Positions 18,227 through 29,418 of a stretch of DNA of 64,000 nucleotides are shown here, one piece after another. A model generated the notes under the pieces. The model had not been told where the DNA came from and did not search any database. It saw only the letters and a list, made by a program, of their open reading frames with translations. Made by a program: the position numbers and the translations under genes. How positions within the stretch are numbered: the stretch's first letter is position 1; each line of letters opens with the position of its first letter. This stretch comes from Clostridiales bacterium Firm_11 (GTDB lineage: Bacteria; Bacillota; Clostridia; Christensenellales; Aristaeellaceae), in contig LVAQ01000006.1 of assembly GCA_001604105.1 (NCBI GenBank), positions 434,001-498,000 on the forward strand, written 5' to 3'.

Positions 18227-18787
18227 TCAGGTGCTTTCTACTTTCAGGTGTTTGATCTCCCGCTTGATAATCAGCAGCGACGTCAGATCCAGCGCGGCTT
18301 CAATCAACAGCGCGATACCCGCGAACTGCGTAATGACCGTGAATACGAAAGCCGGTCTGGATACCGAAACTACGCCCAGGATAAACGAGATGCCAGCGCC
18401 AATCAGCAGCAGCCACCAGCGTTTCTGCTTGATATGCTTGAGATCAAAAGCCATTTGGAACTTGCCAAACCCGCCGGCAATCATCGCAATACCCCATAGT
18501 GACGGCAATAAGGTGGCTAAAATGTTGCTGTTGATGATCAGTATTACGCCCAGAAGCGTCAGGATGAGCCCCACCGAGAGGCCGTAGCCCAGCATCCTTT
18601 CCATTGCCTGCGCATGAAAATAGCCGATGATCATAATCAAGCCTACCGCGAGCAATCCAAACGCCAGCGCATAGTTGGCAATTTGTACTGCGAACTCAGG
18701 CCATAGCAACAGCAGCAGCCCACTGAGACCGTAGAATACGATCATGGACAGACCCGTGAAATTCCACCGGAAGATACCCGATTTCAT
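18227..18787 (-). CDS. DUF308/HdeD-like membrane protein
   Basis: A 186-residue, very hydrophobic protein with about six membrane segments arranged in pairs, each pair separated by a short charged loop (for example KHIKQKRW). The spacing and repeated LLGVILII / FILGVVSV motifs match the DUF308 (HdeD-like) family, which in enterobacteria is tied to acid resistance; the molecular role is unknown. The start follows GGGAGGG. It is a single-gene unit between two terminators. Confidence 0.8.
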   Translation of the reverse strand: MKSGIFRWNFTGLSMIVFYGLSGLLLLLWPEFAVQIANYALAFGLLAVGLIMIIGYFHAQAMERMLGYGLSVGLILTLLGVILIINSNILATLLPSLWGIAMIAGGFGKFQMAFDLKHIKQKRWWLLLIGAGISFILGVVSVSRPAFVFTVITQFAGIALLIEAALDLTSLLIIKREIKHLKVEST

Positions 18788-18931
18788 CGCTATCCCTCCC
18801 GTTATTTGGTTGTATCTATGCTATATACTTCGCTGTGCAGCGTGATTCCCCTGCTTTTCGTTCACGCCCACTGTTCATGGTGTGTGGGGGCGCAAGCCCG
18901 CGTGGTTCCCTCGCTTTGCCTATCCAAAAGC

Positions 18932-18966
18932 ATACCCGCTGAAAACACATGGTTTCCAGCGGGTAT
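18932..18966 (-). terminator. Terminator after the aminotransferase gene
   Basis: ATACCCGCTG and CAGCGGGTAT arms (10 bp) with extra AAAC/GTTT pairing; the minus-strand transcript continues into GCTTTTGG. Confidence 0.75.
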
Positions 18967-18974
18967 TGCACTTT

Positions 18975-20102
18975 TCACTGGTAGAATGCGCGTACCGTAT
19001 CAATCACGGTTTGGCAATCCTCTTGCGTTAAGCCATAATAGAGCGGCAAGCGCAACAGGCGCTCGCTTTCCCGTGTAGTGTAGCGATCCTCCCCATGGAA
19101 ACGGGAGAAGCGGGAACCCGCCAGTGCAGAATGCAGCGGAATGTAGTGGAAAACCGCCAGCACGCCACGTTGCCGCAGGAAATCCGTCAGGGCTGTGCGT
19201 TCCGCAATATCTGTGCACTTGATATAATACATATGCGCGTTATGCGTACAATCGTCAGGGATATAGGGCGTTTCGATGATACCCGCCGCCTTCAGCTCTG
19301 CAAACTGTTCATCATACTGCAACCAGCGCGCCATACGGTTTTGGGTGACCATTTGATGGTTCTCCAGCTGCGGCAATAAATAGGCGGCGTTCAGCTCACT
19401 GGGAAGGATCGATGAGCCCAAATCTACCCACGTGTATTTATCCACTTGTCCACGGAAGAAACGCGAGCGATCCGTGCCTTTTTCCCGAAGGACTTCCGCG
19501 CGCTCAATCAAACCTGCATTGTTGATGAGTGCCGCGCCGCCCTCCCCCATGCTGAAATTCTTGGTTTCATGAAAGCTGTAGCAGCCTACATCGCTCATGG
19601 TGCCCGCTGCCCTGCCCTTCCACGTGGAATCCACCGCCTGCGCGGCATCCTCCACCACAAAGAGATTCCGCTCTCTGGCGATTTCTTCGATTGCATCCAT
19701 ATCACAGCAGACGCCTGCATAATGTACCGGCACAATGACCTTGGTTCGTTCGGTAATGGCCTCCCGCATACAACGAACGTCCATGTTCATCGTTTCAGGC
19801 TCCACATCCACAAAAACAATCGTGGCGCCTCTCAATACAAACGCGTTGGCAGTGCTGGAGAAGGTAAAGGAGGGCATGATGACCTCATCTCCCGCGCCCA
19901 CCTCGCTTAGGATAGCCGCCAGCTCGAGCGCGCTGGTGCCGGATGTCGTCAGCAGCGCCTTGGGTGATCCCGTCATCGACTCCAGCGCAGCGTGGCAGCG
20001 TTTGGTAAATGCCCCATCACCGCATATCTTATGGTTGTGGATCGCTTCCAGAACATAGCCATCCTCCTGACCGATGTATGGGGGCACGTTGAAAGGGATC
20101 AT
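18975..20102 (-). CDS. rffA: dTDP-4-amino-4,6-dideoxygalactose transaminase-like (WecE/RffA)
   Basis: A 375-residue PLP-dependent aminotransferase of the DegT/DnrJ/EryC1 family. The TSGTSALELAA motif near residue 51 binds the PLP phosphate, VEDAAQAVDS near 145 supplies the Asp that pairs with PLP nitrogen, and SFHETKNFSMGEGG near 168 holds the Schiff-base Lys. The FHETKN and PSELNAAYLLPQL sequences are those of WecE/RffA, which make dTDP-fucosamine precursors for surface glycans. No other sugar-nucleotide gene is adjacent, so the sugar product is inferred from family only. The start at 20102 follows GGAGGAG. It has its own promoter, separate from the ATP-grasp operon upstream. Confidence 0.87.
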   Translation of the reverse strand: MIPFNVPPYIGQEDGYVLEAIHNHKICGDGAFTKRCHAALESMTGSPKALLTTSGTSALELAAILSEVGAGDEVIMPSFTFSSTANAFVLRGATIVFVDVEPETMNMDVRCMREAITERTKVIVPVHYAGVCCDMDAIEEIARERNLFVVEDAAQAVDSTWKGRAAGTMSDVGCYSFHETKNFSMGEGGAALINNAGLIERAEVLREKGTDRSRFFRGQVDKYTWVDLGSSILPSELNAAYLLPQLENHQMVTQNRMARWLQYDEQFAELKAAGIIETPYIPDDCTHNAHMYYIKCTDIAERTALTDFLRQRGVLAVFHYIPLHSALAGSRFSRFHGEDRYTTRESERLLRLPLYYGLTQEDCQTVIDTVRAFYQ

Positions 20103-20149
20103 TCTTTCTCCTCCACTCTCCGCGCGTGGGACACACGCCATTCAAAAGC

Positions 20150-20182
20150 AGTATAGCATACCCGCTATACTTTGTCACAGAG
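20150..20182 (-). promoter_or_regulatory. rffA promoter with overlapping inverted repeat
   Basis: Reverse strand: -10 TATACT (20155-20150) with TGTGAC 18 nt upstream as a weak -35 box. The -10 is part of a perfect 8-bp inverted repeat AGTATAGC-N6-GCTATACT (20150-20171), which looks like an operator. Confidence 0.45.
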
Positions 20183-20272
20183 GCAAGCGCGGCGGGTATG
20201 CCCTGCGCATGGCCGCGACTTGTTCTGGGATCGCACGTTGCCCATAAATTATACGCGTTTGCGCACACGCAA

Positions 20273-21130
20273 CTAGAGTCGGGCTGCAATGCCATCCAGG
20301 TATAACGCGGCAGCGTCCAGCTTGCTTACCTGATAGAGCATGCGACTTCCCACCACGTCTTCCACTTCGCCCAGCACTGGCCCCTTGCTGTTATAGAGCA
20401 AATCCACACCGGCGAAGCTGAGCGGCGCGCCGGCTTCCGCAAAGCGCTGCACAACGCGCATCACCAGCGCGCGTTCCTGTGCGTCCGGCACATGGAGCGT
20501 CGCGATTCCGCCGCGCTTGAAATTGCTGATAATCCCTTTTTTTGCGGTTCGCATAACGCCCGCGATAATTTCCCCAAACAGCACATAGACCCGCAAGTCT
20601 CGTCCCGCGCCTTCTGCGACCCGCTGTTCCAACATATCTTTGGGCAGGATTTCATCCACGGCGGCACGCCATTCATATTCGTTACGCACCAGAGAAACAT
20701 GCAGGCCACCATGCCCAATCGCGGGTTTGAGCACCAGCGGGTAAGCGCCCTCATAGGGTGCCACCGCATAACGGTGGTTGACAAACCTGGTTTCAACCAT
20801 GGGTAAGCCCATCAGAAATTGGTGCGTTCGGCGTTTATCATTGCATAGCGCACATACCTTTGCGCTATTAAATACTGGTATTTTCAGCCTCTCCATCTGT
20901 TCACTGAGGAACGAATCCCGATGGCGGGCTATCACAAAATCGGGTAAGGCATCGCGTCCATCTTTGCGCAGATAGAGCGCACCGTCCCCGTTGACCCCTA
21001 TGGAAAGCTGCGCTGTGCGCACTGTCTGGATGTTGAGACCCCTTGCTTTTCCCTGCGCTTCCACATAGGCGGCGAAATCGTGGTTTTCCTCCAGATCCGC
21101 GCTTTCGTAAACAAGCCAACCCCATTTCAT
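20273..21130 (-). CDS. RimK-like ATP-grasp ligase (second of pair)
   Basis: A 285-residue ATP-grasp protein. The N-terminal third is a small alpha/beta domain; the ATP-grasp core shows PLVLKPAIGHGG (ATP-binding Lys and Gly loop, near residues 131-142), a RDLRVYVLFGEIIAGVMR strand pair near 178-195, and FAGVDLLYNSKGPVLGEVEDVVG near 240-262, where metal-binding Asp/Glu residues lie. The usual RimK ending GFEVN is changed to GEVEDVVG, so the Asn is lost. The family joins a carboxylate to an amine through an acyl-phosphate. It overlaps the upstream ATP-grasp gene by 4 bp (ATGA). The substrate is unknown. Confidence 0.82.
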   Translation of the reverse strand: MKWGWLVYESADLEENHDFAAYVEAQGKARGLNIQTVRTAQLSIGVNGDGALYLRKDGRDALPDFVIARHRDSFLSEQMERLKIPVFNSAKVCALCNDKRRTHQFLMGLPMVETRFVNHRYAVAPYEGAYPLVLKPAIGHGGLHVSLVRNEYEWRAAVDEILPKDMLEQRVAEGAGRDLRVYVLFGEIIAGVMRTAKKGIISNFKRGGIATLHVPDAQERALVMRVVQRFAEAGAPLSFAGVDLLYNSKGPVLGEVEDVVGSRMLYQVSKLDAAALYLDGIAARL

Positions 21131-22008
21131 GTGCGTGCCTCCAACTGCTGCGCAATCTCACGAAACAGTTCCACCGCCATGTTAACCCCCGTGCACGCCA
21201 GCGTTGTCTTGAAATGCGCATTGCTGTTGACTTCACAAATCAAAGGGCCGTCTTTGCCAAAGAGCACATCCACGCCCGCAAAGGTCAGCCCCAACGCCCG
21301 CACGGCAGCCAATGCCAGCTCTGTTTCCGCTGTCGATGGTACGTAGGTTTGCATGGTGCCCCCCAGGGACAGATTGCTTCGAAAGTCCCCGCTGGTGCTT
21401 GTACGCAGGATGCTTGCAACCACGCGTTCGCCTACAACGTTCACACGAACATCCCGGCCGCGGCTTTCCTTCACCATGGTTTGAAACAGCATGGGCGTGC
21501 CAGCCAGCGTACGCACCTTCTCCCGAAGCGGTTCCAGCGTGTCAAACAAATACACTTGCATCCCAAAGGAGCCAAAGCACTCCTTGAGCACAAGCGGAAA
21601 CCCCAGCGTTGCCGCCGCCGCGTCCACAAAAGCCAGATCCGTATACCCGAAAGCAGGATACGTCTTCGGCGCGAGAATCGTCCTTGGCATGGGAATGCCC
21701 GCCTGCTTGAGCGTAAGGTACGTCATGGCTTTGTCATCACAGCGCAGGATGCTCTCAGCGCTGTTGAAAACCGGTAACCCACGCTGGGCTAACTGCGTGG
21801 CCAGGGCGACGTCCTTATCCCAGAATAGCACAAAATCATACGCTGACGCGTCAAATTCGGCGCTATCCACCATCGGCGAAAGCTCCGCGTTGGTTTGCAC
21901 CGAAAGCGTCATGCCGCATTCTTTTGCCGCTTCGCTTACAATTTGATATAGCTCATCGAATTTCGGCAAACGCAAAAAGGCGTTGACGATCATCAGGCCG
22001 TGCGGCAT
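21127..22008 (-). CDS. RimK-like ATP-grasp ligase (first of pair)
   Basis: A 293-residue ATP-grasp protein related to RimK, LysX and glutamate ligases. Seen in sequence: LPVFNSAESILRCDDKAMTYLTL near residues 78-100, the ATP-binding PLVLKECFGSFGMQVYLF near 140-157, GRDVRVNVVGERVVASI near 190-206, and FAGVDVLFGKDGPLICEVNSNAHF near 245-268, including the canonical E-V-N metal site. It forms an operon with a second ligase (4-bp overlap) and an upstream N-formylglutamate-amidohydrolase-like gene. Two ligases in one operon suggest stepwise building of a small peptide or amino-acid conjugate; the product is unknown. Confidence 0.84.
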   Translation of the reverse strand: MPHGLMIVNAFLRLPKFDELYQIVSEAAKECGMTLSVQTNAELSPMVDSAEFDASAYDFVLFWDKDVALATQLAQRGLPVFNSAESILRCDDKAMTYLTLKQAGIPMPRTILAPKTYPAFGYTDLAFVDAAAATLGFPLVLKECFGSFGMQVYLFDTLEPLREKVRTLAGTPMLFQTMVKESRGRDVRVNVVGERVVASILRTSTSGDFRSNLSLGGTMQTYVPSTAETELALAAVRALGLTFAGVDVLFGKDGPLICEVNSNAHFKTTLACTGVNMAVELFREIAQQLEART

Positions 22009-22059
22009 TCCGTCAACCCCCTTTGGCGTCTGTTGCGCACAGACGTATCCCCTTGTTCT

Positions 22060-22722
22060 TTAGCGCGCGATACGCTCAATACTCGCTTGATCCAGGCTGG
22101 CAACCAGCTCACACAGCGCATCCAGTATGTCCATATAGCGATAATCCTCATACCCATTCATCAGAAGGCGTGTGTTCAGCTCTACCTGTACGGCAGGGAT
22201 TTTGCAGCGTTCGGCAACGGTCGCGCTCACCGTGCAGGGGTGGATGGCCGCAAATGGCTCGTCCACCGTCACTTGAGGGATCCCCAGCGCGGTAAAGCAC
22301 TGTTTGAACGAGTCTACCAGGCCTTTTTGCCCCATCAGGTTGCGCCCTCGTCCCGTGCCGATGCAAACATCGGTATGGCGTTCCGGCTTCATCTGGTGCA
22401 GGTCAATTACCAAACGCACTTGATGTCGCTTGATATACTGGCACAGCGCATCACGATAATCGCTCACCGGGTCAAAATTCGCATCGTCCCGCAGGTGGCG
22501 GGTCTTATAGATCACAGGGCATTGAATCCGTTCGTGCATCATACGGCAGAGCATCCCGGTAAACCGCTCCGCACATTTGATTTCACCTTTGCGCGTCTGC
22601 AACACGGCATGCGGCGCGCTGATCAGCACACTTCCTTCGCCACTGAGCAGCTCATAGCTGCAGCAGTGCTCCTTGTCTGTAAAATAAGCAAGCGCGTGGT
22701 CAATCTGTTGTTCGGCAGTCAC
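22060..22722 (-). CDS. N-formylglutamate amidohydrolase-like protein
   Basis: A 220-residue protein of the N-formylglutamate amidohydrolase (FGase) family. SAPHAVLQTR near residue 35, VIDLHQMKPER near 105, the basic GTGRGRNLMG near 125, and VQVELNTRLL near 180 match the zinc-binding His, Asp-His and substrate-binding Glu/Arg positions of the family. The start is a GTG at 22722 with GGAGG 9 nt upstream; the ATG 27 nt earlier lacks one. In the operon it precedes two RimK-like ATP-grasp ligases with a 51-nt gap. There is no histidine-degradation gene nearby, so ordinary formylglutamate turnover is unlikely; it may trim the product or precursor of the ligases. Confidence 0.8.
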   Translation of the reverse strand: MTAEQQIDHALAYFTDKEHCCSYELLSGEGSVLISAPHAVLQTRKGEIKCAERFTGMLCRMMHERIQCPVIYKTRHLRDDANFDPVSDYRDALCQYIKRHQVRLVIDLHQMKPERHTDVCIGTGRGRNLMGQKGLVDSFKQCFTALGIPQVTVDEPFAAIHPCTVSATVAERCKIPAVQVELNTRLLMNGYEDYRYMDILDALCELVASLDQASIERIAR

Positions 22723-22805
22723 TTTGTAATACCTCCAAGGCATCAGCAAACACCATCCGTTAAGCTCGTCACTCCCTATTGGTGAACCCCGCCTAACGAG
22801 GATAA

Positions 22806-22834
22806 ACTATATCACTCGCCCCTGCGTTTGTCAA
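22806..22834 (-). promoter_or_regulatory. Promoter of the FGase/ATP-grasp operon
   Basis: Reverse strand: TTGACA (22834-22829), 17-nt spacer, TATAGT (22811-22806). Strong sigma-A promoter about 85 nt before the GTG start. Confidence 0.8.
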
Positions 22835-22957
22835 CTTCGAAAGGCGGCACGCACCATCGTGCTTTTCAAGGGTGTTTCGCGTATAACCGGATGGCTGTCT
22901 GCTTTCATCGACTTACTGCCGCATTGGCGCTGTAAAAGTCAACCTTGAACAAAACTA

Positions 22958-23001
22958 GGCGCGCAGGCCATATGGATATCTCCCCATTGCCTGCGCGCGC
23001 G
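22958..23001 (-). terminator. Candidate terminator downstream of the AraC-type gene
   Basis: GCGCGCAGGC and GCCTGCGCGC arms with a 20-nt loop; the minus transcript continues into TAGTTTTG. It is about 200 nt past the AraC stop codon. The rest of 22,835-23,205 shows no gene I can support. Confidence 0.5.
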
Positions 23002-23205
23002 TTTCGTTATGTAGTTATTCTGGCATGCTTCGCCCTCATGGCTACTGTATCATCGGTATCTTCAGCGTACCTATCGAAGATAAAACCGAAATTTTACCCA
23101 CGCAAAATATACCTATTACACGTGCCATACCAAACGAAGTGGTCGCATCCTAACTTCTCTCTTATCCCGGCATCGGCGCAGCTTTTTGCCGCCGCTTCTC
23201 TGGCT

Positions 23206-24060
23206 TTACTGTTTTTGGGTAATCGGCAGCCACACCTCGCAGTGATAATCCGGCGAGTATTGATCGCCCGCATAATACACTTCAATATCCGGCGCGTTGG
23301 CATATTCATACCCCGATGATGGCAACCACTCCGTTATGATGCGCTTCTGCAATGTTTGGATTGCTTCCGGCATAGCGCCCACGCAATCAAAAATCGCCCA
23401 GGTGGCAGCAGGCACCTGATACTCCGCCATACCTTCCGGCGCTGCTTTACTGCTTGTAACTGCAATATAGTAGTCAACATCTTCGCCGCTCATGCAGGTA
23501 GATACGCCCATCACGCCCGTTGGTTCCCCGTCCATCAGCGGAAGCAGCGCAGGAACACGCGGTGCGCTCTGTTGCCAGAATACGGGTACCTGCTGGAAGC
23601 TCTGTTCGACATCCGTTGGCAGTTTGGTTTTCAAACCCACGATCCTGAAGCTCTCTCTTTTCTCGATTCGATAATCCATTGCTTTTTCTCCCTTTACGGA
23701 TAATGTAAAGGTGATGCGCGGGAACGCTGTCAGCTTTGCGCCTGCGGCTCTGGCCATCGAGGGGGGTATGCCGTGTACGCTCTGAAAAGCGCGGTTAAAG
23801 GCGGTGGGTGAATCGTAGCCGTATTTAAGCGCCACCTCCAGCACCTTTTCCCTGCCGCTTGCCAAATCCATGGCAGCCAGCGTCATGCGTCGCCTCCGGA
23901 TGTACTCGCCTAACGGTATGCCCGCAATGTAGGTGAACATCCGCTGGAAATGGAACAGAGAGCTGGCGGATCGTTTGGCCATTTGTAAAAAGTCAATTTC
24001 CCCCTCCAACTGTGCTTCCAGGTAATCCAGCGCATCGTTCATACGGTCGAGCCATTCCAT
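23206..24060 (-). CDS. AraC-family regulator with GyrI-like effector domain
   Basis: A 284-residue transcription regulator. Residues 1-105 hold the two helix-turn-helix motifs of the AraC family (LLxFxRMFTYIAGIPLGEYIRRRRM and VALKYGYDSPTAFNRAFQSVHG). Residues 125-284 form a GyrI-like/effector-binding domain (YRIEKRESFRIVGLKTKLP, YYIAVTSSK, WAIFDCVG, EVWLPI). This SoxS-Rob/BmrR-type fusion usually binds small hydrophobic or cationic compounds. The ATG at 24060 follows AGGAG with 8-nt spacing and is preferred to two upstream starts. Its targets are not evident from neighbours. Confidence 0.88.
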   Translation of the reverse strand: MEWLDRMNDALDYLEAQLEGEIDFLQMAKRSASSLFHFQRMFTYIAGIPLGEYIRRRRMTLAAMDLASGREKVLEVALKYGYDSPTAFNRAFQSVHGIPPSMARAAGAKLTAFPRITFTLSVKGEKAMDYRIEKRESFRIVGLKTKLPTDVEQSFQQVPVFWQQSAPRVPALLPLMDGEPTGVMGVSTCMSGEDVDYYIAVTSSKAAPEGMAEYQVPAATWAIFDCVGAMPEAIQTLQKRIITEWLPSSGYEYANAPDIEVYYAGDQYSPDYHCEVWLPITQKQ

Positions 24061-24466
24061 GTGCATCGCTCCTCTCGAGATCATCGTAACAGGTTTATTG
24101 GTGATAATCCTCGCGGATTGTGTGCGTTTTCAGCGAGCTACAGCAGTCCTAATTCTGGATGAGGTTACCGCAGCGGGCTTTTGTTCCCAAAATCTTTGCT
24201 TTTCCTGTGTGCTGCTGCCTGCTTCTGTTTCCTTCGCCGTACCAATGCGCAATGCCTTGTCGCGGATTGAAATCAGACGCCATCCGGCACGCATGCGTAA
24301 ACCCTAAGCAGCCGCCAATCTTTGCCGCCGATTGCGGTTTCCAAGCCCGATAGGACATTCTATCACACATCGCCATCCCGCGAAAACCTTGTAATACAGC
24401 CCTCTTACTACCCCACACGTCACAGGCGCAGGCTTTTCTTCCCTTTCATTCTGCGGGTTACTATGG
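24061..24466. other. Intergenic region without a supported gene
   Basis: Divergent spacer between the AraC-type gene and yerC. I see no conserved RNA, repeat or credible coding frame in it. Confidence 0.4.
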
Positions 24467-24472
24467 TATAAT
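24467..24472 (+). promoter_or_regulatory. Extended -10 promoter of yerC-pcrA-ligA
   Basis: TGG directly before TATAAT (24467-24472) gives an extended -10 element; the -35 region (TTTCAT) is poor. About 120 nt upstream of the yerC start. Confidence 0.55.
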
Positions 24473-24591
24473 TGTTCTAGTATAAGGCTGAAACGGCATA
24501 CGGCGGATGCGCCGATGCTTGCTTACGCCCTATCGAAGCGGTTTTTAGAGCCGCTCTGTTTTGACCTTGATAACGAATCGGAGGCTTAGCG

Positions 24592-24885
24592 ATGTTTACG
24601 CCGAAAATCCACAACGAGCAGACTGAGCTGTTAATGAAGGCGCTCCTTTCTCTTCATACGGTAGAGGATGCCTATCGTTTCTGTGAGGATGTGCTTACCG
24701 TTAACGAACTGATGAGCATTACCCAGCGTTTGGAAGTGGCGCTCATGCTTAAGCATAGGATTACGTATCAGGAAATCGCAAAGAAGACAGGCGCAAGCAC
24801 CGCCACCATCAGCCGGGTAAACCGTTCACTGCTTTATGGCGCAGAGGGTTACAAGCGCGTGCTGGCGGAGATCGATCCTGCGTAA
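24592..24885 (+). CDS. yerC: YerC/YecD-family TrpR-like DNA-binding protein
   Basis: A 97-residue helical protein of the YerC/TrpR superfamily. The helix-turn-helix lies in ITYQEIAKKTGASTATISRVNRSL (residues 57-80). The same protein precedes pcrA and ligA in many Bacillota. The family's DNA target is poorly known; YerC has no tryptophan-binding role established. GGAGG precedes the start, and pcrA begins 43 nt after the stop, in the same operon. Confidence 0.9.
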   Translation: MFTPKIHNEQTELLMKALLSLHTVEDAYRFCEDVLTVNELMSITQRLEVALMLKHRITYQEIAKKTGASTATISRVNRSLLYGAEGYKRVLAEIDPA

Positions 24886-24928
24886 ACTGTAAAAACAACA
24901 GGGTATAATGAAAAATGAGGTTAAAACG

Positions 24929-27238
24929 ATGAACCTAGATATGCTTAATCCACAGCAACGGCTCGCGGCAGAAACGCTGGACGGGCCCGTGCTCATTTTA
25001 GCGGGCGCGGGCAGCGGAAAAACGCGGGCGCTGACCTACCGTGTCGCTAATCTGATTGATAGCGGCATCAAGCCGTGGCGTATCCTTGCCATCACTTTCA
25101 CCAATAAAGCAGCCAAAGAGATGAAGGAGCGCATTAGCGCGCTTGTGGGCGAGCAGGCGGCTGATGTTTGGGTAAGCACGTTTCATGCGCTTTGCGCGAA
25201 AATTCTGCGCCGTGATATCGAAAAGCTTGGCTATTCGCGCTCCTTTACTATCTATGATGACGATGATCAGGCCACAGTAATCAAAGAAGCCATTCGTTTG
25301 CTCAACATAGACGATAAACTGCTCACGGTGCGTGAAGTTCGCGGCAAAATCAGTGATGCGAAAAATCGCCTGCTCACGCCGGATGAGTGGTTCCAGCAAT
25401 CCCCAAAGGATTTTCGCAGCCAACAAATCCATGATGTATATTCACAGTATGAACAGCGTCTGCGCAGCTCCAATGCGCTGGATTTTGACGATCTGCTCCT
25501 GCGTACGCTTGAATTGTTTGCCGATCACCCGCCTGTGCTGGCCAGCTATCGCGACCGCTTTTCCCATGTGCTGGTAGATGAGTATCAGGATACCAACTTC
25601 GCGCAGTATTCCCTGGTCAAGCTGCTTACCCAGCAGAGCCGCAACCTTTGCGTCGTTGGGGATGATGATCAATCCATCTATGGCTGGCGCGGCGCGGACA
25701 TCCGGAACATCCTTGATTTCGAAAAGGATTTTCCGGATGCGCAGGTCATCAAATTGGAGCAAAACTACCGGAGCAGCGCCAACATACTGGAAGCGGCCAA
25801 TCAGGTAATCGCACACAACGAAGGCCGTAAAGAAAAGGCACTCTGGACCGAAGCGCCGGAAGGCGAAATGATCAAGCTGTTTTGCGCCGGCGATGAACGG
25901 GAGGAAGCCGCCTGGATCTGCGACCGTATGCATCAACGCAAGCTTTCCGGCGAAGACTATGGCAGTATCGCCATCCTATACCGCACCAACGCGCAAAGCC
26001 GTGTACTGGAAGAAATGCTCATGCGCGCGGGCATCCCGTACCGTATTTACGGCGGTTTGCGCTTCTATGACCGCAAAGAAGTCAAGGACATTGTGGCCTA
26101 CCTGCGCTGCATCATCAACCCCAGCGACGATGTGAGCCTTCGGCGCATCATCAACCAGCCCAAACGCGCCATCGGCGAGAGTACCATCATGGAACTGATG
26201 CGCTACGCCACCGAAAAGGAAACGCCGCTCTACAGCGCGTTGATGGATCTGCCGGAAACGCTTTCGGCGCGGCCGCGGAAATGCGTGCGGGAATTCGGCG
26301 ATATGATGAATGAACTGGTAATGCTTCGGGAGGAAATGACTCTGAGCGCCTTTGTCAAGCATTTGATCGACAAAACAGGCTTGCGCGCCCAGTATGAGAA
26401 AGATTTATCCGACGAAGCCAAAGCCCGGCTGGAGAACATCGACGAGTTCCTTGGCGCGGTTACCGAGTTTGAAAACGCGGCCGATGAGCCTACTTTGGAA
26501 AACTATCTGGAGAACATCGCGCTCATTACGGATTTGGACAACGCCGTCACAGCCTCCGAATATGTTACGCTGATGACCGTCCACAGTGCCAAAGGGCTTG
26601 AATATCCCACGGTTTTTGTATCCGGGCTGGAGGAGGGTATTTTCCCAAGCGCTCGCAGCATGCAGGATGCGGAGCGTCTGGAGGAAGAGCGCAGGCTGTG
26701 CTATGTCGCGCTTACCCGTGCCATGAATCACCTGTACCTGAGTTACGCAAATCAACGCATGATTTACAATCAGTTAAACTACAACGCCCCCAGCCGCTTT
26801 ATCAGCGAAATTCCCAAACGGCTGGTGGACGATGCGTGGATCAGCAAACGTGAGCGTAGCTTCCCGGGTGCGATGGAATCTTACAGCCATCCCACGCCGA
26901 GGCGCATTGTGGAAAAACCGGACGGCAAAGGACCGCTCACCTTCGGCATCCCCAAAATCGTCACCAAGGGCGCGGGTCTTGGCGGCAAGAGCGCCGCGCT
27001 TGGTATCCCGGGCGTTCAGAAGGGCTTTACACCCTCCGCGGCTGCCAGCGTTCCTGAAAGCGCGCTTTCCTCAATCTTTGCCGAAGGCGAACGCGTGATG
27101 CACCGCAAATTCGGTGAAGGCAATGTGGTCGAGATTCGTGGCAGCGGCGCGGACGCACGCATTGTTATCGCTTTTGCTGCCTATGGGCTTAAGGAGTTTG
27201 TGCTCAGCATCGCGCCCATCGTCAAAGTCAATGGATAG
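24929..27238 (+). CDS. pcrA: ATP-dependent DNA helicase PcrA/UvrD
   Basis: A 769-residue superfamily 1A 3'-5' helicase. Motifs in order: LAGAGSGKT (Walker A, near residue 27), TFTNKAAKEM, DFDDLL, LVDEYQDTN (Walker B), GDDDQSIYGWRGAD, LEQNYRS, LMTVHSAKGLEYPTVF and YVALTRA. The C-terminal 60 residues (GDGERV-like HRKFGEGNVVEI) are the PcrA tail that binds RNA polymerase or UvrB partners in the family. It acts in nucleotide excision repair and replication-fork clearance. The ATG at 24929 is preferred because GAGG lies 8 nt upstream. ligA follows 66 nt later. Confidence 0.96.
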   Translation: MNLDMLNPQQRLAAETLDGPVLILAGAGSGKTRALTYRVANLIDSGIKPWRILAITFTNKAAKEMKERISALVGEQAADVWVSTFHALCAKILRRDIEKLGYSRSFTIYDDDDQATVIKEAIRLLNIDDKLLTVREVRGKISDAKNRLLTPDEWFQQSPKDFRSQQIHDVYSQYEQRLRSSNALDFDDLLLRTLELFADHPPVLASYRDRFSHVLVDEYQDTNFAQYSLVKLLTQQSRNLCVVGDDDQSIYGWRGADIRNILDFEKDFPDAQVIKLEQNYRSSANILEAANQVIAHNEGRKEKALWTEAPEGEMIKLFCAGDEREEAAWICDRMHQRKLSGEDYGSIAILYRTNAQSRVLEEMLMRAGIPYRIYGGLRFYDRKEVKDIVAYLRCIINPSDDVSLRRIINQPKRAIGESTIMELMRYATEKETPLYSALMDLPETLSARPRKCVREFGDMMNELVMLREEMTLSAFVKHLIDKTGLRAQYEKDLSDEAKARLENIDEFLGAVTEFENAADEPTLENYLENIALITDLDNAVTASEYVTLMTVHSAKGLEYPTVFVSGLEEGIFPSARSMQDAERLEEERRLCYVALTRAMNHLYLSYANQRMIYNQLNYNAPSRFISEIPKRLVDDAWISKRERSFPGAMESYSHPTPRRIVEKPDGKGPLTFGIPKIVTKGAGLGGKSAALGIPGVQKGFTPSAAASVPESALSSIFAEGERVMHRKFGEGNVVEIRGSGADARIVIAFAAYGLKEFVLSIAPIVKVNG

Positions 27239-29284
<2,046 letters not shown>

Positions 29285-29418
29285 ACATGGCGGTATACCG
29301 TGGGCATGTTCATCCTGCTTGCGCTGGGAACAATGGATCAACGCTGGTGCCGGATGCACCCCTCGCATGATTCAAAACACATGCGGCCTATACTTTTTGT
29401 CTTGAAAAGAGGGTACAG

